Assembly: GCF_000374145.1 (NCBI RefSeq)
Contig: NZ_KB893653.1
Location: forward strand, 915,923 to 979,922
Length of the DNA stretch: 64,000 nt
Direction of reading: 5' to 3'
From: Neomegalonema perideroedes DSM 15528
GTDB lineage: Bacteria > Pseudomonadota > Alphaproteobacteria > Rhodobacterales > Rhodobacteraceae
The translations under genes and the position numbers were made by a program. The notes beneath the pieces are model-generated. The model searched no databases. It worked only from the letters and a program-made list of their open reading frames with translations, and was not told the DNA's origin. Of this stretch, positions 18,230 through 26,374 are shown piece by piece. Each line of letters begins with the position of its first letter. Position 1 is the stretch's first letter.

Positions 18230-19131
18230 CGACCGACTTCGATCAGGGCGAGTCTCTGCGGCGCATCGCGGAGGCTCTGGAGCGCATCAGTCCGCCGCCC
18301 GCCCAAGCGCCGGATTTCGCTCAGGCGACGGTCTGGGTCTGGCGCGGCGCGGGCGAAAGGCTCGACCCGGTGACGCGCGTCAGCCGGGTTCCTCTGGCGC
18401 GTCTGGTGGGGATCGACCGCGCCCGCGACACGCTGCTGGCCAACACCCGGCGCTTCGCCGAGGGGCTGCCCGCCAACAACGCCCTGCTCTGGGGCGCGCG
18501 GGGCATGGGCAAGAGCGCCCTCGTCAAGGCGATTCAGGCCGAGATCGAGGGCGAAAAGCCCGGAAGCCTGCATCTCATCGAGATTCTGCGCGAGGATCTG
18601 CCGACGCTCGGGCGTCTGCTCTCCATTCTGCGCGAGGCGCCGGAGCGCCGCTTCGTGATGTTCTGCGACGATCTCTCCTTCGATAAGGACGACGCCCATT
18701 ATAAGGCGCTGAAGGCGGCGCTCGACGGCGGCGTGGAGGGGCGTCCGCCCAACGCCCTGCTCTATGCGACCTCGAACCGCCGCCATCTCATGCCGCGCGA
18801 CATGATCGACAACGAGCGTCAGACCGCCATCCATCCCGGCGAGGCGGTGGAGGAGAAGGTTTCGCTGTCGGACCGCTTCGGGCTCTGGCTGGGCTTCCAT
18901 CCCTGCGGCCAAGACGAATATTTCGCCATGATCGAGGGCTATGTCGCGGCCTATGGCGTTCCGGTCTCGCCCGAAGAGCTGCGCGCCGAGGCCGTGGAAT
19001 GGCGCCAGACCCGAGGCTCGATGTCGGGCCGCGTGGCCTGGCAGTTCATTCAGGATCTGGCCGGGCGCAAGGGCGTGCGCATCGAGTCCTCCGCGCCGGT
19101 CGCGCCGCCTCTCGCTTCGGCGGCCTCATGA
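18226..19131 (+). CDS. DUF815-family AAA-type ATPase
   Basis: This 301-residue protein belongs to the DUF815 group of AAA-like P-loop ATPases of unknown role. Seen are LVGIDRARDTLLANTRRFAEGLPANNALLWGARGMGKSALVKA with the variant Walker A GARGMGKS (about 88-95), the Walker B-like RFVMFCDDLSFD, and sensor-like ATSNRRHLMPR followed by SDRFGLWLGFHP. The start overlaps the tatC stop (ATGA), and its own stop overlaps the next gene, so the three are read as one coupled unit. Cellular function is unknown; a role linked to Tat export is only suggested by context. Confidence 0.9.
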   Translation: MTTDFDQGESLRRIAEALERISPPPAQAPDFAQATVWVWRGAGERLDPVTRVSRVPLARLVGIDRARDTLLANTRRFAEGLPANNALLWGARGMGKSALVKAIQAEIEGEKPGSLHLIEILREDLPTLGRLLSILREAPERRFVMFCDDLSFDKDDAHYKALKAALDGGVEGRPPNALLYATSNRRHLMPRDMIDNERQTAIHPGEAVEEKVSLSDRFGLWLGFHPCGQDEYFAMIEGYVAAYGVPVSPEELRAEAVEWRQTRGSMSGRVAWQFIQDLAGRKGVRIESSAPVAPPLASAAS

Positions 19132-19880
19132 TGAGCGCCCCGCCGGTCTTCGTCATCAACCTCGACCGCGCCGAAGGGCGCTGGTCGCGGATCTCCGGGC
19201 AGGCGGAGGCTCTGGGCGTGGAGCTGCGCCGCGTGTCGGCGGTGGACGGGCGGGAGATTCCGCCTGAGGACTGGATCGACGTGGATTTCGCGGCTTTCCG
19301 CTCCCGTCATGGCCGCGGACGCATCCTGCCGGGCGAATACGGCTGTCACCGCAGCCACCTCATGGCGCTGGAGGCGATGGAGGACTCCGGCGCGCCCTAT
19401 GGCCTGATCCTCGAAGACGATCTGATTCTCAGCGCCGAAGGTCTGGCCGAGACCCGCGCCATAGCCGAAGCGGGCGCGGCCTTCGACGCGGTGAAGCTCA
19501 TGAATCATCGCGTGCGGGGCTTTCTGCCGAAATTCAGCACGCCCTCCGGGCTGGAGGTCGGCCTTGCGATGCATGGGCCTTTGGGCTCTTCGGCGGCCTA
19601 TCTCGTCTCGCGGGAGGGCGCGCGGAATTTGCGTCGCCGCCTCGCGCGGATGACGCTGCCGGTCGACGTGGAGCTGGAGCGCTATTGGAGCGGCGGCGGC
19701 GTGGTCTATACGACCCGGCGCAATCTCTTCGCCTTCTCCGACCCCGCCCAAGAGGGGGGAATCGGAGGCAGCGACGTCTATAAGACTACGAAGCTCCCCG
19801 CTTGGCGGCGTTTGCCGACCTTGGGCTTTCGCGCGCGGGATTATCTGAAGCGCGTCGCGGGCGCCGTGCGCGGCGGCTGA
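19128..19880 (+). CDS. Glycosyltransferase family 25 (LPS glycosyltransferase type)
   Basis: This 250-residue cytoplasmic enzyme resembles GT25 transferases that add sugars to lipooligosaccharide. It opens VFVINLDRAEGRWSRISGQAEALGVELRRVSAVDGRE and has the core GEYGCHRSHLMALEAMEDSG and LILEDDLIL, the conserved GT25 block with the metal/nucleotide-binding EDD. A later GPLGSSAAYLVSREGARNL is also typical. Two adjacent ATGs are available; the first overlaps the DUF815 stop. Sugar and acceptor are unknown. Confidence 0.88.
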   Translation: MMSAPPVFVINLDRAEGRWSRISGQAEALGVELRRVSAVDGREIPPEDWIDVDFAAFRSRHGRGRILPGEYGCHRSHLMALEAMEDSGAPYGLILEDDLILSAEGLAETRAIAEAGAAFDAVKLMNHRVRGFLPKFSTPSGLEVGLAMHGPLGSSAAYLVSREGARNLRRRLARMTLPVDVELERYWSGGGVVYTTRRNLFAFSDPAQEGGIGGSDVYKTTKLPAWRRLPTLGFRARDYLKRVAGAVRGG

Positions 19881-19890
19881 CCGGGGGCTT

Positions 19891-20274
19891 CTAAGCCCCG
19901 GACGCCGCGAGCCTGCGCTCCAGATCCTCCAGAGAGGCGAGGAACCAGACGCTTTCTCCGGCGTTGGATTCGCGGATGAAGTCGCGCAGGGCGCGGCTGC
20001 GCGCGCTCTGCTCGGCGAGATCGCCCAGAATGACGATCCGCATGTGGTAGTTCGCGAATTTTTGCAGGATCGCCCCGGCGAGCCCGGTCTCCAACTGGAA
20101 GAAGGCGGCGCTCAGCCTCTCGGCCGGAATGAGCGTCAGATCCGCGTCGCGGCCCCAAGCCTCGCTGAGGATCTCGTCGGCCTCCGCCTCGCGGAGGATG
20201 GGCGGCCCCTCTGAGGGCAGCGCCAGAAGGCGCAGGCCATGCGCCTCTCGAATCTCGCAGGTCGGTCGAGTCAC
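19891..20274 (-). CDS. DUF4180 domain protein
   Basis: This 127-residue protein matches the DUF4180 pattern: ILREAEADEILSEAWGRDADLTLIPAERL, then FFQLETGLAGAILQKFANYHMRIVILGDL and the closing ALRDFIRESNAGESVWFL. The fold is probably a small alpha/beta domain; function is unknown. A GTG start was chosen because GGAGG lies about 8 bases before it; an upstream TTG has no such site. It converges on the GT25 gene with a 10-base gap. Confidence 0.85.
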   Translation of the reverse strand: MTRPTCEIREAHGLRLLALPSEGPPILREAEADEILSEAWGRDADLTLIPAERLSAAFFQLETGLAGAILQKFANYHMRIVILGDLAEQSARSRALRDFIRESNAGESVWFLASLEDLERRLAASGA

Positions 20275-20390
20275 GCCGCGCCCTCCCTCGCTCAAGCTTC
20301 GCTTCGAAGATGGAGGGCGGAAGGCCCGCGCGCAAGACGGCGATTGCGCGCGGCGGGCGAAAGATCTGCGCCATCCGCGTCTAAAATTTT

Positions 20391-20496
20391 TGTGGGGGGG
20401 CGGAATTGAACCGCCCTAGCGGCACTCTCGGCTGAACGCTGATCTCCGCCCTTTTCGCGTCGATGGGGTGTCTGCTCTCCCTACCAAGGCCCCACA
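20391..20496 (-). ncRNA. tRNA-like element or decayed tRNA (uncertain)
   Basis: On the minus strand TGTGGGG and CCCCACA, 106 bases apart end to end, pair perfectly over 7 bp like an acceptor stem. Just inside the 3' arm is a perfect T-arm: GGCGG, loop TTCAATT, CCGCC, separated from the acceptor by one extra C. GGTAGGGAGAGC near the 5' side resembles a D-arm. No normal anticodon arm was found and no CCA is encoded. It could be a decayed tRNA, a tmRNA-like relic or chance. Confidence 0.3.
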
Positions 20497-20541
20497 TAGC
20501 GCCGCTAGAGCATTCAAACCAGTTTTGAGTGTGGCTTTCAT
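20416..20541 (-). CDS. Possible 41-residue peptide with strong ribosome site
   Basis: The ORF starts MKATLKTGLNALAALCG and ends in a basic tail with two further Cys-free blocks and a final Cys. AAGGAGG stands 6 bases before the ATG, the best ribosome site in this neighbourhood. The stop codon sits next to the T-arm-like hairpin, and the ORF overlaps the tRNA-like element. No family was recognised. It may be a real small protein or chance next to a decayed element. Confidence 0.35.
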   Translation of the reverse strand: MKATLKTGLNALAALCGALVGRADTPSTRKGRRSAFSRECR

Positions 20542-20750
20542 GTTGACCTCCTTAACAGCGTCACGGTTGCATAACCAATCAGCGCAGAGCCAGAGGGCGA
20601 ACAGACACACCCCGACACCCCCAAGAGGGATACCCAGAGTAACAAAAGCCGAAACCTTTAAGCGATTATTAGCATTTTATAGGAACGAAAACAACCCCCT
20701 ATGCGTGTACAAGATAAGATGGACTGATTTGACGATGACCTTGCCACAGA

Positions 20751-22943
20751 TCAATTATCGAGGAAGCTGCGCAGCTTGCGCGAGCGGCTCGGATGCTTGA
20801 GCTTGCGCAGGGCCTTGGCTTCGATCTGACGAATGCGCTCGCGGGTGACGCTGAACTGCTGGCCGACCTCTTCAAGGGTGTGGTCGGTGTTCATGCCGAT
20901 GCCGAAGCGCATGCGCAGCACGCGCTCTTCGCGGGGCGTCAGAGAGGCCAGAACGCGGGTGGTGGTCTCGCGGAGATTCTGCTGAATGGCCGAATCCAGC
21001 GGCAGCACCGCGTTCTTATCCTCGATGAAGTCGCCGAGCTGGGTGTCCTCTTCGTCGCCCACCGGGGTTTCGAGGCTGATCGGCTCCTTGGCGATCTTCA
21101 TCACCTTGCGCACCTTCTCCAGAGGCATCTGGAGACGGCCCGCCAATTCCTCCGGAGTGGCCTCGCGGCCGATCTCATGGAGGATCTGGCGCCCCGTGCG
21201 CACGAGCTTGTTGATGGTCTCGATCATATGCACCGGAATGCGGATGGTGCGGGCCTGATCGGCGATGCTGCGGGTGATCGCCTGACGAATCCACCACGTG
21301 GCGTAGGTGCTGAACTTATAGCCGCGGCGATATTCGAATTTATCCACCGCCTTCATCAGGCCGATGTTGCCTTCCTGAATCAGGTCGAGGAACTGAAGGC
21401 CGCGGTTGGTGTATTTCTTCGCGATGGAGATCACGAGCCGAAGGTTGGCCTCAACCATCTCCTTCTTGGCGATGCGGGCTTCGCGTTCGCCCTTCTGCAC
21501 GCTCTGCACGAGGCGGCGGAATTCGGCGATGTCCACGCCCACGGCGTGGCTGATCTCGGCGACGTCGTCGCGCAGCTTCTCGACGCGGGCGCCGTCGCGC
21601 TCGATGAACCTCGTCCAGGTCTTGCCGAGCTTGCCGACGCGGCCGGTCCAGCCGGGCTCCAGCTCATGGCCGTAATATTCGCGCAGGAAGTCCTCGCGCT
21701 TGACCTTATGGCCGTCGGCGAGCCGCGCGATCTGGCTCTCCAGCGAGATCAGCCGCTTATTATAGCCGTAAAGCTGGCTCATCAGCGTTTCGATGCGGTG
21801 CGGATTGAGATGAAGCTGATTCACCAGCTCGACCATCTCGGCGCGCACGCGCTGATAAGCCCGCTCCTGATCCTGCGTCAGGCGGTCTCCGGCGGCGAGG
21901 GCCGCCTGAATGCGCGAATGCTGCATGGCGCGCAGCTCTTCGTAAAGCTCCGCGACGCGCCCGAGCGCCTCCAGAGCCTGAGGCCGCAATTGGGCCTCCA
22001 TGACCGAAAGCGAAACGCTGGCCTCGTCTTCGTCTTCGGGATCGGCCTCGCCTTCGCCCTCGGCGGAGGCCTCTTCCTCCTCCTCTTCCTCCTCGGGCAG
22101 CTCCTCCTCCTCCTCGTCCTCCTCCTCGTCGTCGTCCTTGCGGGCTTTGACGGGTTTGGCGGGCTTTTCGGGCTTGGCCGGCTTTTCGGGTTTTTCGGCC
22201 TTCTCCGCCTTCACGGCCTCAGGCTGAGCCTTGAGCGGGGCCGCCGCGGGCTGAGCCGCCTTAGGCGGCGCGGCGGGACGAGGCGGAGCCTCCGGAGCTT
22301 CTCCGGCTTTGCCCTCGGCTTCGGCCTCGGCGAAGTCCGGACCTTCCTCGCCTTCGAATTCGCGGCCGCCGAAGGTGGCGTCGAGGTCGATCACGTCGCG
22401 CAGGAGGATTTGCTCTTCGAGCAGCTCCTTGCGCCAGATGGTGAGGGCCTGAAAGGTCAGCGGGCTCTCGCAGAGCCCGGCGATCATGGCGTTGCGGCCC
22501 GCCTCGATGCGCTTGGCGATGGCGATTTCGCCCTCGCGGGACAGCAGCTCGACCGAACCCATCTCGCGCAGATACATGCGCACCGGATCGTCGGTGCGGT
22601 CCATTTCGCCGGCGTTGCCCGTGGCGGCGGCGGGGAGGCGGGCTTCGTCGGCCTCGGGGGCTTCGGCCTCTTCTTCGGCTTCCTCGGCGGCGGCGGCGCG
22701 GGCCTCGGTGGCCTCGGCCTCCTCCTCCTCGATGACGTTCACGCCCATGTCGTTGAGCATGGACATGATGTCTTCGATCTGGTCCGGCGAGACCCGGTCC
22801 GAGGGCAAAGCCCGGTTCAATTCGTCATAGGTGATCCAGCCGCGCGCCTTGGATTGGGCGATCAGCTTCTTCAGCTCCGCCTGAGTGGCTTCGCCGACGG
22901 GCGTCGTCGTCTCCGTCGCGCCGTCCATGTCTTTGTCCGCCAT
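20751..22943 (-). CDS. rpoD: RNA polymerase primary sigma factor (sigma70)
   Basis: RpoD directs RNA polymerase to housekeeping promoters. At 730 residues it is long for the family. Region 1.1 is at the start ([25 protein letters not shown]). Region 1.2 is [29 protein letters not shown]. Region 2 is [56 protein letters not shown]. Region 4.2 is [30 protein letters not shown]. The non-conserved region is expanded by a Pro/Ala/Lys tract (about 205-267) and a Glu/Asp tract (about 268-309). It follows dnaG on the same strand after 72 bases, the usual macromolecular-synthesis arrangement. Confidence 0.98.
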   Translation of the reverse strand: MADKDMDGATETTTPVGEATQAELKKLIAQSKARGWITYDELNRALPSDRVSPDQIEDIMSMLNDMGVNVIEEEEAEATEARAAAAEEAEEEAEAPEADEARLPAAATGNAGEMDRTDDPVRMYLREMGSVELLSREGEIAIAKRIEAGRNAMIAGLCESPLTFQALTIWRKELLEEQILLRDVIDLDATFGGREFEGEEGPDFAEAEAEGKAGEAPEAPPRPAAPPKAAQPAAAPLKAQPEAVKAEKAEKPEKPAKPEKPAKPVKARKDDDEEEDEEEEELPEEEEEEEEASAEGEGEADPEDEDEASVSLSVMEAQLRPQALEALGRVAELYEELRAMQHSRIQAALAAGDRLTQDQERAYQRVRAEMVELVNQLHLNPHRIETLMSQLYGYNKRLISLESQIARLADGHKVKREDFLREYYGHELEPGWTGRVGKLGKTWTRFIERDGARVEKLRDDVAEISHAVGVDIAEFRRLVQSVQKGEREARIAKKEMVEANLRLVISIAKKYTNRGLQFLDLIQEGNIGLMKAVDKFEYRRGYKFSTYATWWIRQAITRSIADQARTIRIPVHMIETINKLVRTGRQILHEIGREATPEELAGRLQMPLEKVRKVMKIAKEPISLETPVGDEEDTQLGDFIEDKNAVLPLDSAIQQNLRETTTRVLASLTPREERVLRMRFGIGMNTDHTLEEVGQQFSVTRERIRQIEAKALRKLKHPSRSRKLRSFLDN

Positions 22944-23015
22944 CGCCGTCCCCTATGGTCCCGAACCTCCCGCCGCCGTCGCGGGAGTTCTGTAGAAATT
23001 TCAGCCGACGCGCCG

Positions 23016-25022
23016 TCACCGGCGCCGTTTCGCCGCCTTCGCCGCGCGAGCGCTGGCGATGGCCGCATCAAGATCCGCGCAGGCGCGGTCGGTCTCCGAG
23101 CCGTCCGCCCGCCCGCCGACGGCCGCCAGAGCGGCGGCGTGTCCGCGGGCTATGCGCGCTTCGAAATCAGGATCCTCCTGAGGCGGCGCCGAAGGCGCCC
23201 GCGCCTGCAAGAAGGAAGCCAGAGCGGAGAAGGCCTTCTCCATCTCCGCCTCCGCCTCCGCCTCCGGGGCTTCGGCGCGCAAAGCGCCGCTCGGCGCCTG
23301 CGCGGTCAGGCGCGCGCCGAGCAGAGGCTCCGGGTCTTCTCCGAATCGATGCCGCAGATCCGCGCGCAGATCGCCCTCCGTCGGCGTTTCGCCACGGGCG
23401 ATTCGCGCGGCGGCGGACGATAGGAGCGCGTCGCGAATCAAGTCAAGCCGCTCCGAATCGAAAGCCCAGTTCCAGAGATCCGATTCGAATCGCTCGATCA
23501 GCGCCGGACGACGCAGGCAGCACAACAGGATGAAGGCTTCGAGCGCGCCGCGCGCGAAGGAGCCGACGTCTTGCTGCAGGCGCGATTCGCGCGTTGAATT
23601 CACTGTCTGAATCGGCGCCTCCCATCCTCCGCCCCGCTTGAAGCCTCCGAAGCCCCCGGCGCCGGAAGCCGCCCGGCGTCCGCCGAAATCCGTCCTTCGG
23701 GCGCCGCCCGCGAAGCCGCCGCCCTGAGTCTCGGCGCGGCCCGCCGGAGCGAAGAGCGCGGCCCGGCGCTCGCGAATCGCCGCCGTGTAATGGGCCCGCA
23801 CGTCTGATTCGCGAATCAGTCCCAAAAGCTCCCGCAGCCGCGAATCGAAGGCCGCGCGCCGCTCCGGCGTGTCGAGCGGACGCGCCTCGGTCTCGCGCCG
23901 CCAGAGCCGCGAGATCAGAGGCTCCGCCGTCCTCAGCACGGCCTGAACCGCCGCCGCTCCGCCTTCGCGGGCGAGGTCGTCGGGGTCGCGGCCCGCCGGA
24001 GGCGAGGCGAAGCGCAGGGATTTCCCCGCCGTCAGCAGAGGCAAAGCCAGATCCGCCGCGCGGTCGGCGGCGCGCTGGCCCGCCGCGTCGCCGTCGAGCA
24101 GGAGAATCGGCTCGTCGGCGATTCGCCAGAGGGTCTTCAGATGGGATTCGGTCAGGGCCGTGCCAAGGGGGGCCACGATTTTCGGCAAACCCGCCTGATG
24201 CAGGCTGATGGCGTCCATATAGCCCTCGACCACCACCAGATCCGCCTCGCGCGGGGCGGCGCGGGCGCGGGCGAGGTTGAATAAAACCTCGCCTTTATGG
24301 AAAAGCGGCGTCTCCGGCGAATTGAGGTATTTCGCCTTGGCCTCCGCCGAGAGCGCCCGCCCCCCGAAGGCGATGGCGCGGCCCCGGGCGTCGCGGATGG
24401 GGAAGATCACCCGGTCGCGCATCCGGTCGTAGAGCGATCCGTCCTCGCGCGCCGCGCAGAGGCCCGCCGTCTCCAGATCCTTCGCCGAGGCTCCGCCTTG
24501 CCGCAGATGCTGCGCCAGAGCCGAGCCCGCCGCCGGGGCGTAGCCGAGTTCGAAGGTCTCGATGGTCTGGGGCGTCAGCCCGCGCCGCCGGAGATAATCC
24601 AGAGCCGCGCGGCCCGCCGCGCCATGGAGCTGGCTGCGGTGGAAGCGGATCGCCGCCTCGTTCAGCTCGACCAGCCCGCTTTGCGCCTCGCGCTGAGCCT
24701 CGGCGCGCGGATCGCGGGCGGGCAGGGGCATGCCCGCATGAGTCGCCAGACGCTCCACCGCTTCGGGAAAGCTGAGATTCTCCGTCTTCATGACGAACTC
24801 CAGCGCCCCGCCCTTGGCCTGACAGCCGAAGCAATAAAAGATCCCCTTGCCCTCAAGCACATGAAAGCTCGAAGATTTCTCCTGATGAAAGGGGCAGCGC
24901 GCCCAGAAGTCGCCTCGGGCGGGCTGGGATTTCTTCCGGTCCCACAGGAGCTTCGCCCCGACGATCTCGGAGATCGAGATTCGGGCGCGCAGCTCGTCGA
25001 GAAAGGCGTTGGAGAATCGCAT
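23016..25022 (-). CDS. dnaG: DNA primase
   Basis: DnaG makes RNA primers at the replication fork. The 668 residues start with the zinc-binding domain: Cys43, His46, Cys64 and Cys67 in RCPFHQEKSSSFHV...IFYCFGCQAKG. The RNA polymerase core holds LNSPETPLFHKGEVLFNLARAR. The Toprim part is VVVEGYMDAISLHQAG and ILLLDGDAAGQRAADRA. The C-terminal part binding DnaB is less conserved and contains a Gly/Arg-rich linker (about 430-470). rpoD lies directly downstream. The ATG gives the normal MRFSNAFLDELRARISISEIVG start. Confidence 0.98.
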   Translation of the reverse strand: MRFSNAFLDELRARISISEIVGAKLLWDRKKSQPARGDFWARCPFHQEKSSSFHVLEGKGIFYCFGCQAKGGALEFVMKTENLSFPEAVERLATHAGMPLPARDPRAEAQREAQSGLVELNEAAIRFHRSQLHGAAGRAALDYLRRRGLTPQTIETFELGYAPAAGSALAQHLRQGGASAKDLETAGLCAAREDGSLYDRMRDRVIFPIRDARGRAIAFGGRALSAEAKAKYLNSPETPLFHKGEVLFNLARARAAPREADLVVVEGYMDAISLHQAGLPKIVAPLGTALTESHLKTLWRIADEPILLLDGDAAGQRAADRAADLALPLLTAGKSLRFASPPAGRDPDDLAREGGAAAVQAVLRTAEPLISRLWRRETEARPLDTPERRAAFDSRLRELLGLIRESDVRAHYTAAIRERRAALFAPAGRAETQGGGFAGGARRTDFGGRRAASGAGGFGGFKRGGGWEAPIQTVNSTRESRLQQDVGSFARGALEAFILLCCLRRPALIERFESDLWNWAFDSERLDLIRDALLSSAAARIARGETPTEGDLRADLRHRFGEDPEPLLGARLTAQAPSGALRAEAPEAEAEAEMEKAFSALASFLQARAPSAPPQEDPDFEARIARGHAAALAAVGGRADGSETDRACADLDAAIASARAAKAAKRRR

Positions 25023-25191
25023 AGGCAGGATATTGGCCGGGAGAGCCCCGAACGCAAGCGGGGGCGCCTCTGCTCTTAAGGATCGCCCGCAGGCGCGGCT
25101 CCTTCGACACGCCGGGCGCCGCGCTGGGCGTCTTTCCCTCGTCGCCGCGAGCGGCTAGACAGGGCGCCGACCTCACCAAAAGGAGACGGAT

Positions 25192-25620
25192 ATGGGACTC
25201 CGCTATCTGCATACGATGGTGCGCGTGCGCGACATCGAGGACTCCAAACGCTTCTATTGCGATCTGCTGGGGCTGACGGAGATCCGCCGCGTCGAGAATG
25301 AGAAGGGGAAGTTCACGCTGGTCTTCCTCGCGCCGCCCGATCAGCCGGAGGCGCAGGTGGAGCTGACCTATAACTGGGGCTCCGAGGAGGAATATCAGGG
25401 CGGCCGCAATTTCGGCCATCTCGCCTATGAGGTGGACGACATCTACGCCGCCTGCGCCAAGCTTCAGGCGGGGGGCGTGACCGTCAATCGTCCGCCGCGC
25501 GACGGGAACATGGCTTTCGTGCGCTCGCCGGAAGGGATCTCCGTGGAGCTTCTCCAGCGCGGCGCGCCTTTGCCCCCGCAGGAGCCTTGGGCCTCCATGC
25601 CGAACAGCGGCGAATGGTGA
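25192..25620 (+). CDS. gloA: Lactoylglutathione lyase (glyoxalase I)
   Basis: Glyoxalase I turns the methylglyoxal-glutathione hemithioacetal into S-lactoylglutathione. The 142 residues form two beta-alpha-beta3 modules. The four metal ligands are visible: His7 (LHTMVRV), Glu57 (QVELTYNWG), His76 (NFGHLAYEVDD) and Glu119 (ISVELLQRG). The length and the absence of the long insert suggest the short, nickel-type enzyme. AAAGGAGACG precedes the ATG. It diverges from dnaG and is followed by a hairpin. Confidence 0.95.
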   Translation: MGLRYLHTMVRVRDIEDSKRFYCDLLGLTEIRRVENEKGKFTLVFLAPPDQPEAQVELTYNWGSEEEYQGGRNFGHLAYEVDDIYAACAKLQAGGVTVNRPPRDGNMAFVRSPEGISVELLQRGAPLPPQEPWASMPNSGEW

Positions 25621-25630
25621 CCTGAAAACC

Positions 25631-25658
25631 CCCGGCGTCGGATCCCTCCGGCGCCGGG
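25631..25658. terminator. Hairpin between gloA and the converging flavin reductase gene
   Basis: CCCGGCG pairs with CGCCGGG across a 14-base loop in the 55-base gap between two convergent stops. There is no T-tract, so it may serve as a bidirectional weak terminator or mRNA end protection. Confidence 0.4.
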
Positions 25659-25675
25659 AGCCTGAACGCAGGGCC

Positions 25676-26257
25676 TCAGCCCTGAGCGCGGGCGGCCTTG
25701 GTCGCGGCGCCCCACCACGCGAGTTCGTCGAGCATGGATTTGGCCGAAGCGCCGACGCCGCCTTCGATCTCGCTCATCTCCTTGCCGCCCTGCCAGACGG
25801 CGAAGAAATCGCCGCCCGCGATATGCACCGCCGAGCGCACCGGGACCATGTGAAGCTCCACGGCGATGTTGCGGGCGTGCTCGATGGCGCGAGCCGCGCC
25901 CACGCCGCCATAGCCCACGAAGCCGATGGGCTTGCGCGCCCATTCGACGTAAGCCTGATCGAAGGCGTTCTTCAGAGAGCCGGTGATCGAGTGGTTATAT
26001 TCGGCGGTCGAGACGACATAGGCGTCGAATTCGCCGATCTTCTTCTGCCAGGCCACGGCGCGGGGGTCTTTGCTCGGCGCCCAGGCGTTGGAGGCCGCTT
26101 CATTGAACAGCGGCAGATCGAAATCCTTGAGATCCACGATCTCGACGTCGAACTCGGGGCGCTGCGCCGCGAGATCGGCGATCCATTTCGCGGGCTTGGG
26201 GCCGAAGCGCGCATCGCGGGTGCTGCCGACGATCACGGCGAGTTTCAACTTGCTCAT
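25676..26257 (-). CDS. NADPH-dependent FMN reductase family protein
   Basis: This 193-residue flavodoxin-fold reductase starts LKLAVIVGSTRDARFGPKPAKWI, the FMN-phosphate loop GSTRxxRxG of the NAD(P)H-dependent FMN/quinone/azo reductase family. The second family block is VVSTAEYNHSITGSLKNAFDQAYVEWARKPIGFVGYGG, with EYNHS contacting the flavin. Substrate is not predictable; quinones, azo dyes or chromate are typical. The ATG giving MSKLKLAV was preferred. Downstream it converges on gloA. Confidence 0.9.
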   Translation of the reverse strand: MSKLKLAVIVGSTRDARFGPKPAKWIADLAAQRPEFDVEIVDLKDFDLPLFNEAASNAWAPSKDPRAVAWQKKIGEFDAYVVSTAEYNHSITGSLKNAFDQAYVEWARKPIGFVGYGGVGAARAIEHARNIAVELHMVPVRSAVHIAGGDFFAVWQGGKEMSEIEGGVGASAKSMLDELAWWGAATKAARAQG

Positions 26258-26374
26258 GCTTGAAAGAACCTCATGAATCCGAGCCCGAACCGGGGGGCGG
26301 ATCGGAGCTTCACGCCGCAATCTAACCCAATTTCGCGCCGCGCAAAGACGAAAGCCGGAAACAGACCGTTTCGC

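Larger units (their letters stand above)
20275..20750. other. Unusual intergenic region after rpoD
   Basis: These 476 bases carry a tRNA-like fold and a 41-codon ORF with a strong ribosome site (both listed separately). A stretch from about 20510 to 20750 is markedly less GC-rich than the surroundings. On the minus strand it contains TATAAAAT near 20680 as a possible -10 element. A second short frame with a lipobox-like LLGVSGC, starting from a TTG near 20630, is also possible but weak. Confidence 0.5.

Noticed and set aside
20416-20496. Full-length tmRNA gene
   Set aside because: No resume codon or tag sequence with a following stop was found and the distance is far too short for the usual pseudoknots. 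Only the tRNA-like ends are suggestive.
20540-20630. Entericidin-like lipoprotein frame with LLGVSGC before the 41-codon ORF
   Set aside because: It depends on a TTG start, is very short and has no recognisable tail; kept only as a remark in the intergenic entry.
20793-23423. A very long open frame on the plus strand opposite rpoD, with Leu- and Gly-rich translation
   Set aside because: It mirrors the strong third-position GC bias and the Glu-rich repeats of rpoD on the other strand. rpoD has clear sigma70 regions and the mirror protein has no family features.
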